The notes under the pieces: generated by a model
Told to the model about the DNA's origin: nothing
The model's input: only the letters and a program-made list of their open reading frames with translations
Database searches by the model: none
Made by a program: the position numbers and the translations under genes
In this document: positions 1-6,994 of the stretch, in pieces
How the letters are laid out: the number at the start of each line of letters is the position of its first letter
Position numbering within the stretch: the stretch's first letter is position 1
Source: Polyangia bacterium
Lineage (GTDB): Bacteria > Myxococcota_A > Polyangia > Polyangiales > Polyangiaceae
NCBI GenBank assembly: GCA_030433055.1
Contig: JAUILJ010000033.1
Location: 1-19,497, forward strand
Length of the DNA: 19,497 nucleotides
Direction of reading: 5' to 3'

Positions 1-9
1 TACACTTCC

Positions 10-594
10 CTACGGATTCTCCTCACCCGAGCGAACGCGAGCGACCCAACTGGTGAACTCCAGCAGGTACTTGTCCAGAAACTCGAGGGTCGTGGGGTCG
101 GTCAGCTCGCCGTCTTTGAAGCGCTGCCCGGCCTGACCCAGGTTGAATTCCGGGTAGGGGAAGACCTGGCTCGCCATGCCAAGCAATACTTGCTTGAGCT
201 GCCCTTGAGCTCGCGCGGTGCCGATGGCCCCGGGCGAAGCTCCCATGATGCCTACCGGCTTTTGATAGAACGCCGACTTGTAGGCGGGGCGAGAGGCCCA
301 GTCGATGGCGTTCTTGAGCACTCCGGGGACACCATAGTTGTACTCCGGAGTGGCCAAGATCACGCCGTCGGCGTCGCGCAGCGCCTGATCCAGCGCCTGA
401 ACGCTCGCAGGTCGTTCGATGTCATCGTTGTAGAGCGGTACCTCGCGGTAATCGAGAATGTCGAGCGTCGCGTCGATGGGCGTATCGAGCAGCTTGCCCG
501 GGGCCAGGCGCTGCTGCACCGAACGCAGCAACGCGGAGTTGTGAGAGGCCCTGCGCAGACTCCCGCTCAGACCGACTAGTTTCAATGCTGCCAT
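10..594 (-). CDS. NAD(P)H-dependent FMN reductase (flavodoxin-like)
   Basis: The 194-aa product fits the NADPH-dependent FMN reductase family (ChrR/SsuE/azoreductase-like), cytosolic enzymes that use FMN to reduce quinones, azo compounds or metal ions with NAD(P)H. The N-terminal beta strand and phosphate-binding loop are visible (VGLSGSLRRASHNS, residues 7-20). So is the FMN ring-binding stretch TPEYNYGVPGVLKNAIDWASRP (82-103). Length is normal for the family. An in-frame upstream start at 627 exists, but the ATG at 594 begins directly before the first strand and has a purine-rich stretch (GAGGGAAGGG) upstream. The start lies inside the 3' end of the upstream pirin gene (13-bp overlap), so the two are probably translationally coupled. 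The natural substrate cannot be told from sequence. Family confidence is high. Confidence 0.93.
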   Translation of the reverse strand: MAALKLVGLSGSLRRASHNSALLRSVQQRLAPGKLLDTPIDATLDILDYREVPLYNDDIERPASVQALDQALRDADGVILATPEYNYGVPGVLKNAIDWASRPAYKSAFYQKPVGIMGASPGAIGTARAQGQLKQVLLGMASQVFPYPEFNLGQAGQRFKDGELTDPTTLEFLDKYLLEFTSWVARVRSGEENP

Positions 595-1313
595 GGGTTG
601 GGTCCCTTCCCTCGTAGATCGAACCATAGGTACTCGGCTCCCGCGGCGGGCCGTACGTCGACCTTGCCAGCTTCGTCGAACGCTGCGCCATCCCCTTCAG
701 TGAGCTCGAGCTCCGTGTCGGCAGTGGAGAGCTTCACGCTTCCATTGACGACCTGTAGCCAGGCGTAGCGCCCGCCTCCGACCTCGTGAGTGTAGGCTGC
801 GGCTTCAGCGAAGCGCGCCCGGTAGATGTGGGCATCCTGATCGATGCGCAGCGACCCGTCGCTGCCGTCTGGGGACACCACCAGCTGGACTCGCCTGTCA
901 GGATCGAAGTCGAAGCGCCGCTCTTCGTAGCGCGGCTCCGTCCCAGCGTGCGTCGGCTGAATCCAGATCTGCAGGAAGCGCAGCTGCGAGTCTCCAGAGT
1001 TGTACTCACTGTGCGCGATACCGCGCCCCGCACCCATGAGCTGCACGTCGCCCGGACGAATCGTCGATCCGTTACCCAGGGTGTCCTTGTGGCTCAGCTC
1101 GCCGCTGACGACGTAGCTCACGATCTCCATGTCGAGGTGTGGGTGCTTGGGGAAGCCGGCGCCACCGGTCACTCGATCGTCATTGATCACGAGCAGGTCC
1201 GAAAAGCCTCGGAACCTGGGGTCGAAGTACTGACCGAAGGAAAAGCTGTGGTGGCTATCTAGCCAGCCAAAATCAGCCCGCCCTCGCTCTGCTGCGCGTC
1301 TCACGTGGGTCAT
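582..1313 (-). CDS. Pirin family protein (bicupin, YhaK-like)
   Basis: The 243-aa product is a pirin, a cytosolic two-cupin metalloprotein; some members show quercetin 2,3-dioxygenase activity and others act as redox-sensitive regulators. The metal ligands of the N-terminal cupin are intact: H57 and H59 in KHPHLDME, then H101 and E103 in GRGIAHSEYN, the same order and spacing as in human pirin. The N-terminal RGRADFGWLDSHHSFSFG block and the FDPRFRGFSDLLVINDD block are also typical. The ATG at 1313 is preceded by AAAGGA with 7-nt spacing. A longer reading frame to 1373 lacks family similarity in its extra 20 residues. It is first in a two-gene unit with the FMN reductase and diverges from a LysR regulator. 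In E. coli the pirin yhaK similarly lies beside the LysR gene yhaJ, which supports a quinone/aromatic-stress role by analogy. Confidence 0.95.
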   Translation of the reverse strand: MTHVRRAAERGRADFGWLDSHHSFSFGQYFDPRFRGFSDLLVINDDRVTGGAGFPKHPHLDMEIVSYVVSGELSHKDTLGNGSTIRPGDVQLMGAGRGIAHSEYNSGDSQLRFLQIWIQPTHAGTEPRYEERRFDFDPDRRVQLVVSPDGSDGSLRIDQDAHIYRARFAEAAAYTHEVGGGRYAWLQVVNGSVKLSTADTELELTEGDGAAFDEAGKVDVRPAAGAEYLWFDLRGKGPNPWQH

Positions 1314-1343
1314 GTCTCGCTCCTTTGGATGAGCACAGGATGC

Positions 1344-1403
1344 GTCGTGCGCCCACGCACGACAATGCCGCAAATATGCAATACACTTGTGCGTGTACGC
1401 ACA
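1344..1403. promoter_or_regulatory. Two inverted repeats between pirin and LysR genes, candidate operators
   Basis: Two perfect dyads lie in the 125-bp divergent gap. The first, 1344-1363, has 8-bp arms GTCGTGCG and CGCACGAC around CCCA. The second, 1388-1403, has 7-bp arms TGTGCGT and ACGCACA around GT. Both share the core GTGCG/CGCAC. LysR regulators commonly bind paired dyads in the divergent promoter they share with their targets, so these are the best operator candidates. No convincing -35/-10 pair was recognised here. Confidence 0.5.
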
Positions 1404-1438
1404 CAGCAGACCTGCTTAACTCCTCGAAATTCCAAACG

Positions 1439-2374
1439 ATGAAACCGGAAGCCTCCGCTACACCTCTGGTCGAACAGAACTGGGATGATCTGCGCATCTT
1501 CCTCGCTCTAGCTCGCGCAGGCACGCTGTCCGGCGCCGCACGTCAACTCGGCCTGCACCACACCACCGCCTATCGACGGGTGCTCGCGATGGAACAGCAG
1601 AGCGGGGTGCAGCTGTTCGAGCGCGCAGGGCTTGGCTACGCCCTCACCCAGGCTGGGGAGACCCTGTTCGTTCACGCTCAGCGGGTCGAAGAGGAGCTCT
1701 ACGCCGCCTCGCGCTCATTGGTAGGCCACGACCAGAATCCGTCCGGAATCATACGCGTGACCACGGTCTACTCGTTACTCGACGTGCTGCTGCCTTGCAT
1801 CGAGAGCCTCCAGTCCGAATGTCCTGCGCTCCGCGTCGACCTGGACGTGAGCCCCATGGCACGCGATCTCGAGCGGCGCGAGGCTGACGTGGCCCTGCGC
1901 CCCACGGACGGCCCTCCGGGGAAGGCGGTCGGTCGTCGCATCGCCCACGTACGCTGGGCGATCTTTCGCAAGGCTCGGCTAGGCCGTGGAAAGCTCCAGG
2001 GCCTTCAACCCCTCGAGTACTCCGCTGACCTTGCGCAGCTCTCGGCACTGGTCAGCTACAAGCGCTTGCGGCTTGGCGGCGCCAGGCTCTCGCTCAGCTC
2101 CGTGCCAGCGATGCGAGAAGCCATCCTGGCCGGTCAAGGTTTCGGGCCGCTCCCGTGCTACTACGCCGAGTGTGACCCGCGCCTGGCGCGTCACTCACCG
2201 GGAGATGCCTGCGACCCGGACCTGGCGACAGACTCGGAGCTCTGGCTCCTGATCCACGGGGATCTAAGGACGAGCGCCCGGATCCGCGCCTTCATCGACC
2301 ACGTCGCGCCCAGGCTCGTCGCTCAGCGCGCGCTGTTCGAGGGCGCGCCGAGTGAGGCGTCTTCAAAGCGCTGA
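1439..2374 (+). CDS. LysR-family transcriptional regulator
   Basis: The 311-aa product has a clear N-terminal winged helix-turn-helix (residues about 15-75: NWDDLRIFLALARAGTLSGAARQLGLHHTTAYRRV, then the wing QLFERAGLGYALTQAGETL). A LysR-type effector domain follows, including the IRVTTVYSLLDVLLPCIESLQSECPALRVDLDV stretch and GQGFGPLPCYYAE. Length matches the family. The ATG at 1439 puts the helix-turn-helix at the usual position; in-frame ATGs upstream (1325, 1340, 1376) would add a Cys/His-rich stretch that does not look real. No good Shine-Dalgarno is visible. It is divergent from the pirin/FMN reductase pair and likely regulates it. Its last 52 bp overlap the 3' end of the convergent lipoprotein gene. 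The inducer is unknown; a quinone or aromatic compound is an inference from the neighbours. Confidence 0.93.
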   Translation: MKPEASATPLVEQNWDDLRIFLALARAGTLSGAARQLGLHHTTAYRRVLAMEQQSGVQLFERAGLGYALTQAGETLFVHAQRVEEELYAASRSLVGHDQNPSGIIRVTTVYSLLDVLLPCIESLQSECPALRVDLDVSPMARDLERREADVALRPTDGPPGKAVGRRIAHVRWAIFRKARLGRGKLQGLQPLEYSADLAQLSALVSYKRLRLGGARLSLSSVPAMREAILAGQGFGPLPCYYAECDPRLARHSPGDACDPDLATDSELWLLIHGDLRTSARIRAFIDHVAPRLVAQRALFEGAPSEASSKR

Positions 2375-3570
2375 GCCTTGCCTGTCTTGAGGTCCCACAG
2401 GGTGATGCGGTTGGGCCCCCCCACGGCGACCAGCGGTGGGCTGTCAGAGAGCGCCAGGTCGAAATTCTTCGTCACGCGCTCGATCCAGTCATCGTACGCC
2501 TTGCCGTCGTCGAGGGGATCCGAGGACAGTGCTCGTTCGAGCACGCGCTTGCCCGCGAGGTCGTCCACGACCAGCGTCCAGTGACGCTTCGCCTTGCCCC
2601 TCTGCACCAGCAAGCGCGCGATGTAGCGACCGCTCGATAGGGTATCGAACGGCTTCGCGGGTTCGCTCGCCGCAGCACCGTCTTCACTCTTTGCTTCTGG
2701 GCTCGACAACGTACTGCTCACCCGCAGGTGGTCCGCTAGGTTGACCCTGACTGCCTCGCCAGTCTCATCCATGACCCAGACCTGATCGATGCGCTGAGTT
2801 GGCATGATACGCCACACCTTCGCGCACAGCCGGTCCAGGTCCCCAAGCTTCTTCGCTTTTCCACCAGGATATATTTGATAGAGCTGCTTGCCGACCGAGT
2901 AAACGAACGAGCCGTTCGCGAGGCCAGCGAAGGCACCGTGGTCGTAGTCCTTCAGCTCTACCACCTCCTTCATCGGCAGTAGCACGCTGGTCGAAGGCGC
3001 GACTTCGTAGCGATAGAGCGAAGAATCGAAGGGGTGGTGTACCCAGATATCTCGCTCTTCGCGGCGATCCGCGAACAGCTGCGAACCTGGAAACACAGAG
3101 ACGCGAGGCGTGCGCAGCTGGACGTCTTCGTCGCGTTTGTGCTCCGGGTTTGGCAAGAGCAGCAGCTCACGCGTACCCAGGCCCACGAACGCGCCATCCT
3201 TGAGCGCCAGCCCAAAGCGGGCACCCGGCAACGGCTCACTGGATTGCCGCTGGAGAGGCGAGATACCAAAGGCTTCGACTTCGTCCCTCGCCACCCGCAA
3301 CACGCGCGCGCCGCTGATGACGAGGCTGCGAGGGCCGGCGGCGCGGCGCGGTAGCTCGAGCCCCCAGGAGGTCGCGAACACCCTCGAAGCTGAGGCCGAC
3401 GGCGCGAGATCGGGGAGTGGAATCACGGAGCCCGCGCTGGGGGGCTCCGCGGCGTCCGACCGCTCGTCGCACGCCGCAAGGCTCGAGCTGAGCGCGCACA
3501 CGAGCAGCGCGCCCCGGGCGCCGAACGCTGGCAACGTCGACGCCCGACCCAAGAGGGCAACCTGGTGCAT
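2323..3570 (-). CDS. Predicted lipoprotein with beta-propeller-like repeats
   Basis: The 415-aa product begins with a lipoprotein signal peptide: MHQVALLGRASTLPAFGARGALLVCALSSSLAAC, lipobox LAAC. I chose the ATG at 3570 because it sits right before this signal; the open frame extends to 3864 without secretory features. The mature part is a series of beta-rich segments with short W/F-centred strands. The C-terminal one is WD40-like (PPLVAVGGPNRITLWDLKTGKAQRF), and other blocks such as ALKDGAFVGLGTRELLLLPN and GLANGSFVYSVGKQLYQIYPGG suggest an irregular beta-propeller. It likely sits in the cell envelope, with a binding or scaffold role. No catalytic motif is visible and I do not recognise a named family. 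It is divergent from the small lipoprotein at 3694, and its tail overlaps that of the LysR gene. Confidence 0.8.
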   Translation of the reverse strand: MHQVALLGRASTLPAFGARGALLVCALSSSLAACDERSDAAEPPSAGSVIPLPDLAPSASASRVFATSWGLELPRRAAGPRSLVISGARVLRVARDEVEAFGISPLQRQSSEPLPGARFGLALKDGAFVGLGTRELLLLPNPEHKRDEDVQLRTPRVSVFPGSQLFADRREERDIWVHHPFDSSLYRYEVAPSTSVLLPMKEVVELKDYDHGAFAGLANGSFVYSVGKQLYQIYPGGKAKKLGDLDRLCAKVWRIMPTQRIDQVWVMDETGEAVRVNLADHLRVSSTLSSPEAKSEDGAAASEPAKPFDTLSSGRYIARLLVQRGKAKRHWTLVVDDLAGKRVLERALSSDPLDDGKAYDDWIERVTKNFDLALSDSPPLVAVGGPNRITLWDLKTGKAQRFEDASLGAPSNSAR

Positions 3571-3693
3571 GGTGGCAGCGCGAAGCACTCCGCAACTGTG
3601 CCAGTCATCGCCCCCGTGTAAAGCGGCGGAGCATGATTCTCCTCGTTGCGCACACCGCGCTCGGGGGCTAGCGTGCGCGCCGTGAGTTCGCCG

Positions 3694-4161
3694 ATGCAGC
3701 GCAGCGCACAGCAGCTCCAGCGGCCTTTGCTGAGCCTGCTGCTGGTGGGAGCGCTGCTCGTGAGCGGTGGGTGTAGCGCAGGAGAGCGAGCCACCCAGTG
3801 CAATCTCCTCGCCAAGCAAGTGAACCAGGGGCTCGCCCCGTTGAAGCAACACATCGACGCTCACCCCGAGCTTGCGCGCGGAAGCGCCGCTCCCGAAGAC
3901 TACGCAGATCTCGCAGCTCGCTACTCCAGCCTCTCGGAGTCGACCAAGGTGACCCCGCTGGCGGACCCCCGGATCGTGGAGCTGCGAGACGACTACGCGA
4001 AGCTCTTCGAGGAGACCTCCGACGCGTGCACCAACCTCAAGGACGCGCGCGCGAACGACAACGCCTCAGCGCAGTCGCGCGCGGAACTGGAGCTCAAGCG
4101 CCTGGCCCGCCGCCAAGACAGCTTGCTGAAGCAGACCAAGGCGCTGTGCGAGCCACGCTAG
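3694..4161 (+). CDS. Small predicted lipoprotein, helical
   Basis: The product is about 155 aa with a lipoprotein-type signal (MQRSAQQLQRPLLSLLLVGALLVSGGC, cysteine 27). The box SGGC lacks the usual Leu at -3, so lipidation is likely but not certain. The mature part is alpha-helical and charged, with heptad-like stretches near the C terminus (AQSRAELELKRLARRQDSLLKQTKALC). It has one Cys near the start, one mid-protein and one at the end. I do not recognise a named family; small helical lipoproteins like this are common in myxobacteria. The start could instead be the in-frame GTG at 3682; neither has a clear Shine-Dalgarno. It faces away from the propeller lipoprotein (3570), so the gap of about 120 bp must hold both promoters, though none was recognised. 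Confidence 0.7.
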   Translation: MQRSAQQLQRPLLSLLLVGALLVSGGCSAGERATQCNLLAKQVNQGLAPLKQHIDAHPELARGSAAPEDYADLAARYSSLSESTKVTPLADPRIVELRDDYAKLFEETSDACTNLKDARANDNASAQSRAELELKRLARRQDSLLKQTKALCEPR

Positions 4162-4256
4162 CCAAGCGCATATAGATTTTCCGCACAGATTTGTAACAGT
4201 CGGGGTCTCCGATATCGCCGTCTGGGGGTGAGGCGCGCTGTTTCTATTGCGGCCCG
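4162..4256. other. Convergent intergenic gap
   Basis: This 95-bp stretch separates two convergent stop codons and is locally AT-richer than its surroundings. I looked for hairpins with a U-tract on either strand and saw no convincing intrinsic terminator. Confidence 0.4.
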
Positions 4257-5474
4257 CTAGCGCTTCTTCTTCTTCTTTTTCTTCTTGTCGTCGTCGTCTT
4301 TGGGCAGGTTGCGCTCGATGAGCCCGATGCTCACGCGCCCCCAGACGTAGCCGATCAGGCGCTTGAACTGGCCCGCCTTGTCCCCCCCGAACAGCCAAAG
4401 GTCCCGTGGATCGACGTCGGTCTGGACGTTGGCAGCCCAGTGACCGCTGCCTGCCCAACCCAGGAACTTGGGCTCATCGAGCACCATGCGCACCACCAAC
4501 ACGCCGCACTTCGGCTCAGACGCGAGGCCAACACATCCACCGGCGACCAGCAGCTCTTCGTTGCCAATCGGGCGCCACGTCCACATGCGCTGCAGCCTGA
4601 AGCCCTTCAGCGTGCCGAGATCCTGCTTCGCGGCGTCCGGGAGCAACGCCTCGATCTTGCGAGATAGCTCCTTCTCGAGCTTCAGGTGCGCCGTCAACGG
4701 GGCACCTCGCTTCACGCGCAGTACGACCTCTGCTGCGTTCGTCTCTCCAGCACAGCAACGAAAGCCCACCGTTCCCGCGCGGCGCTCCACGGGCGACGCG
4801 GCCACATTCGCGCAGCGCCCGACCAACTCTCCGGCGGTGGAGTTACCGCCACGCAAGCTCCCGACGTCGCCTTTCTCTGAGGAAACACCTCGCCCGTAGC
4901 GACTGCTGGTCCACTCCCACACGCCGCCGTGTAGGTCGCGCGCACCAAAGTCGCTGCGACACCCGAAGAGCATTCCGCTTGGGAGCATCCGCGGTGGCGA
5001 GCCGGTATTGCAGCGCTCGGACTTGTAGGTGTCTCCGTACTCGTAGACGTGATTCTTCGGTCCCTTGCAGGCTCGTTCCCACTCGAGCTCCGTGCACAGC
5101 CGCTTGCCCTGGTCCTCACAGTGCGTCTTGGCTTCGGCCTGTGACACGTTGGTCAGCGGAATCGCGCCCTGCTCGTTGGGATACGGGAAGACGTCGATGT
5201 AGAAGCCGCGGAGGATCACCTGCTCACCCGGCATCTCGGCGTCGGCTACGCGCGGAAACGCGGTGGGTGGCGTCCCAGCGACCAGCGCACCCGGCTCGAC
5301 CCACACCATGCCCTTGCGCTCCGAGGGAGCCTTGGGGCCAATCTCCAGCGAGGCGTCGACCAGCGGTTCTTCCGGCTGCGGTTTGGGCTTGTCCTTCGAG
5401 CAGCCCGAGCAGCCCAACGATCCACACACTGGGGCAAGCGCGACGCACAGCGCGGCGAAGCGCACCCCACGCAT
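4257..5474 (-). CDS. SUMF1/FGE-sulfatase-domain lipoprotein, probably non-catalytic
   Basis: The 405-aa product starts with a lipoprotein signal (MRGVRFAALCVALAPVCGSLGC, cysteine 22) and a Lys/Pro/Glu-rich linker. A formylglycine-generating-enzyme-like fold follows at about 55-241: GMVWVEPGALVAGT, FYIDVFPYPNEQGAIPLTNVSQAEAKTHCEDQGKRLCTELEWERACKG, DLHGGVWEWTSS, SLRGGNS, and GFRCC at the end. The helix normally bearing the two catalytic cysteines keeps only one (GRCANVA, C221); the position five residues earlier is Glu. A second region of about 160 aa is unrecognised. The tail is DDDD followed by eight Lys and Arg. The start is supported by GGAGAGAG 6 nt upstream of the ATG. It is probably last in the minus-strand operon, 43 bp after the NtrC-type regulator. 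A surface binding role is inferred; other SUMF1 relatives bind ligands without catalysis. Confidence 0.88.
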   Translation of the reverse strand: MRGVRFAALCVALAPVCGSLGCSGCSKDKPKPQPEEPLVDASLEIGPKAPSERKGMVWVEPGALVAGTPPTAFPRVADAEMPGEQVILRGFYIDVFPYPNEQGAIPLTNVSQAEAKTHCEDQGKRLCTELEWERACKGPKNHVYEYGDTYKSERCNTGSPPRMLPSGMLFGCRSDFGARDLHGGVWEWTSSRYGRGVSSEKGDVGSLRGGNSTAGELVGRCANVAASPVERRAGTVGFRCCAGETNAAEVVLRVKRGAPLTAHLKLEKELSRKIEALLPDAAKQDLGTLKGFRLQRMWTWRPIGNEELLVAGGCVGLASEPKCGVLVVRMVLDEPKFLGWAGSGHWAANVQTDVDPRDLWLFGGDKAGQFKRLIGYVWGRVSIGLIERNLPKDDDDKKKKKKKKR

Positions 5475-5517
5475 CGCTCTCTCCGCGCGACGCAAACGCC
5501 GCTCGGAGCCTTCACCC

Positions 5518-6960
5518 TCAGCCGTCCCGATCGTCGCGCTCACGGAGCCCTAGCTCCTTCATCTTCAGCTGCAAACCCTTGCGCGAAATCTTCAACAGAC
5601 GCGCCGTGTGCGTCACGTTGCCGCCGGTCTGCTCGAGCGCCTTGGAAATCAGCGCGCGCTCGATCTGCGCTGTCGCAGCCTTGACCTGTTCCTTCAGGCC
5701 ATCGCTGGAGCCAGGTTCGATGTCGACCGAACTCGGAGACTCATCGCGCGGGCCCGCGTGCTGCATTTCCACAGGCAAATCGCCTAGGCCTATGCGGTCG
5801 CCGTCACAGAACAGCACCGCGCGCTCGATCACGTTCTCCAGCTCGCGGATGTTGCCTGGCCACGCGTAGTCCAAGAGGAGCTGCTCCGCGGAAGAATCGA
5901 CGCCACGAACCTGCTTCTTGAGGCGCAGATTCGACTTCTCGATGAAGTGCTGGCAGAGCAGCAGGATGTCGTCCTTGCGCTCGCGCAGAGGAGGCAGGTT
6001 GATGGGGACGACGTTCAACCTGTAGAACAGGTCATCCCTGAAGGTGCCGTCCGCGATCTGTCGCTTGAGATCGGCATTCGTCGCAGCGATCAAGCGCACG
6101 TCGACGCTCAGTGTCTTGACTCCGCCGACCCGCTCGAACTCTCCCTCCTGAAGCGCCCGGAGGAGCTTCACCTGCATTTCCACGGGGATTGTACCGATCT
6201 CATCCTGGAAGAGCGTGCCACCGCTCGCGAGTTCGAAGCGCCCGGGCTTGGATCCGACCGCGCCAGTGAATGCCCCGCGCTCATAGCCAAACAGCTCACT
6301 CTCGACCAAGTCTCGAGGGATGGCAGCGCAGTTGACCTTGATGAACGGCTTGTCGCGCCTCGAAGACGCTTCGAACAGCGCCCGGGCGACGAGCTCCTTT
6401 CCGGTGCCGCTCTCTCCGGTGATCAACACGGTGGTCGGAGCATCCGCGACCTTGTCGAGCACGTCGCACAGGTCACGAATCGCCGAACTCCGCCCGATGA
6501 TCCCATAGCGCCCACCTCCAGAAGGAGGCGTGACGTCCGCACCAGGCGGCACGAGGGGTGCCCGGGTGGCGTGCGCCTGGGAGAGGTCTCTGGTGCGCAA
6601 AGCCTTGGCGACGATGGTGCGCACCTCCGACTGATCGAAGGGCTTGGTGATGTAGTCGAACGCGCCGGTCTTCAGCGCCTCGACGGCGTTGTCCACGGTA
6701 CCGTGGGCGGTGATCATCACGATTGGCAGCTCGGGTTCGAGCTCCAGCGCTCGGCGCAAGAGTTCCATCCCATCGACCTTGGGCATCTTCAGATCGGTGA
6801 TGACCAGATCGATATGGTGATCGGCCAACATCGCGAGGCCTTGCTCACCATCCTCGGCGGCCAACACCTCGTAGCCGTCGCGCGCGAGTTGAGCACTCAG
6901 CACCCGACGCAGGTTTGGTTCATCGTCGACGACCAGGATCTGCTTGCGTACTTCGAGCAT
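5518..6960 (-). CDS. NtrC-family sigma-54-dependent response regulator
   Basis: The 480-aa product has the three standard domains. Receiver (about 5-120): acidic pocket D12/D13, phospho-acceptor D56 in LVITDLKMP, T84 and K106. AAA+ sigma-54 interaction domain (about 153-385): Walker A GESGTGKE (182-189), sigma-54 contact loop GAFTGA (229-234), Walker B GGTLFQDEIG (247-256), arginine-rich FRDDLFYRLN (307-316) and WPGNIRELENVIERA. C-terminal Fis-type helix-turn-helix (about 433-473): ERALISKALEQTGGNVTHTARLLKISRKGLQLKMKELG. All residues needed for phosphorylation and sigma-54 activation are present. The only oddity is Gln where Leu is usual in Walker B (FQDE). No histidine kinase is in the window, so it is an orphan regulator. 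It lies 34 bp after the FG-GAP lipoprotein and 43 bp before the SUMF1 lipoprotein, in line with co-transcription. Targets are unknown. Confidence 0.97.
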   Translation of the reverse strand: MLEVRKQILVVDDEPNLRRVLSAQLARDGYEVLAAEDGEQGLAMLADHHIDLVITDLKMPKVDGMELLRRALELEPELPIVMITAHGTVDNAVEALKTGAFDYITKPFDQSEVRTIVAKALRTRDLSQAHATRAPLVPPGADVTPPSGGGRYGIIGRSSAIRDLCDVLDKVADAPTTVLITGESGTGKELVARALFEASSRRDKPFIKVNCAAIPRDLVESELFGYERGAFTGAVGSKPGRFELASGGTLFQDEIGTIPVEMQVKLLRALQEGEFERVGGVKTLSVDVRLIAATNADLKRQIADGTFRDDLFYRLNVVPINLPPLRERKDDILLLCQHFIEKSNLRLKKQVRGVDSSAEQLLLDYAWPGNIRELENVIERAVLFCDGDRIGLGDLPVEMQHAGPRDESPSSVDIEPGSSDGLKEQVKAATAQIERALISKALEQTGGNVTHTARLLKISRKGLQLKMKELGLRERDDRDG

Positions 6961-6994
6961 ACTGATTCCGCTTGGAAATGAGAGAGCCTGGCAG

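Noticed and set aside
1325..1438. N-terminal extension of the LysR regulator from 1325.
   Set aside because: It would put 38 Cys/His/Thr-rich residues before the helix-turn-helix and cover the divergent promoter dyads.
5947..6981. Plus-strand open frame of 344 codons opposite the NtrC-type gene.
   Set aside because: The other strand encodes an intact, fully conserved sigma-54 activator; this frame is its complement.
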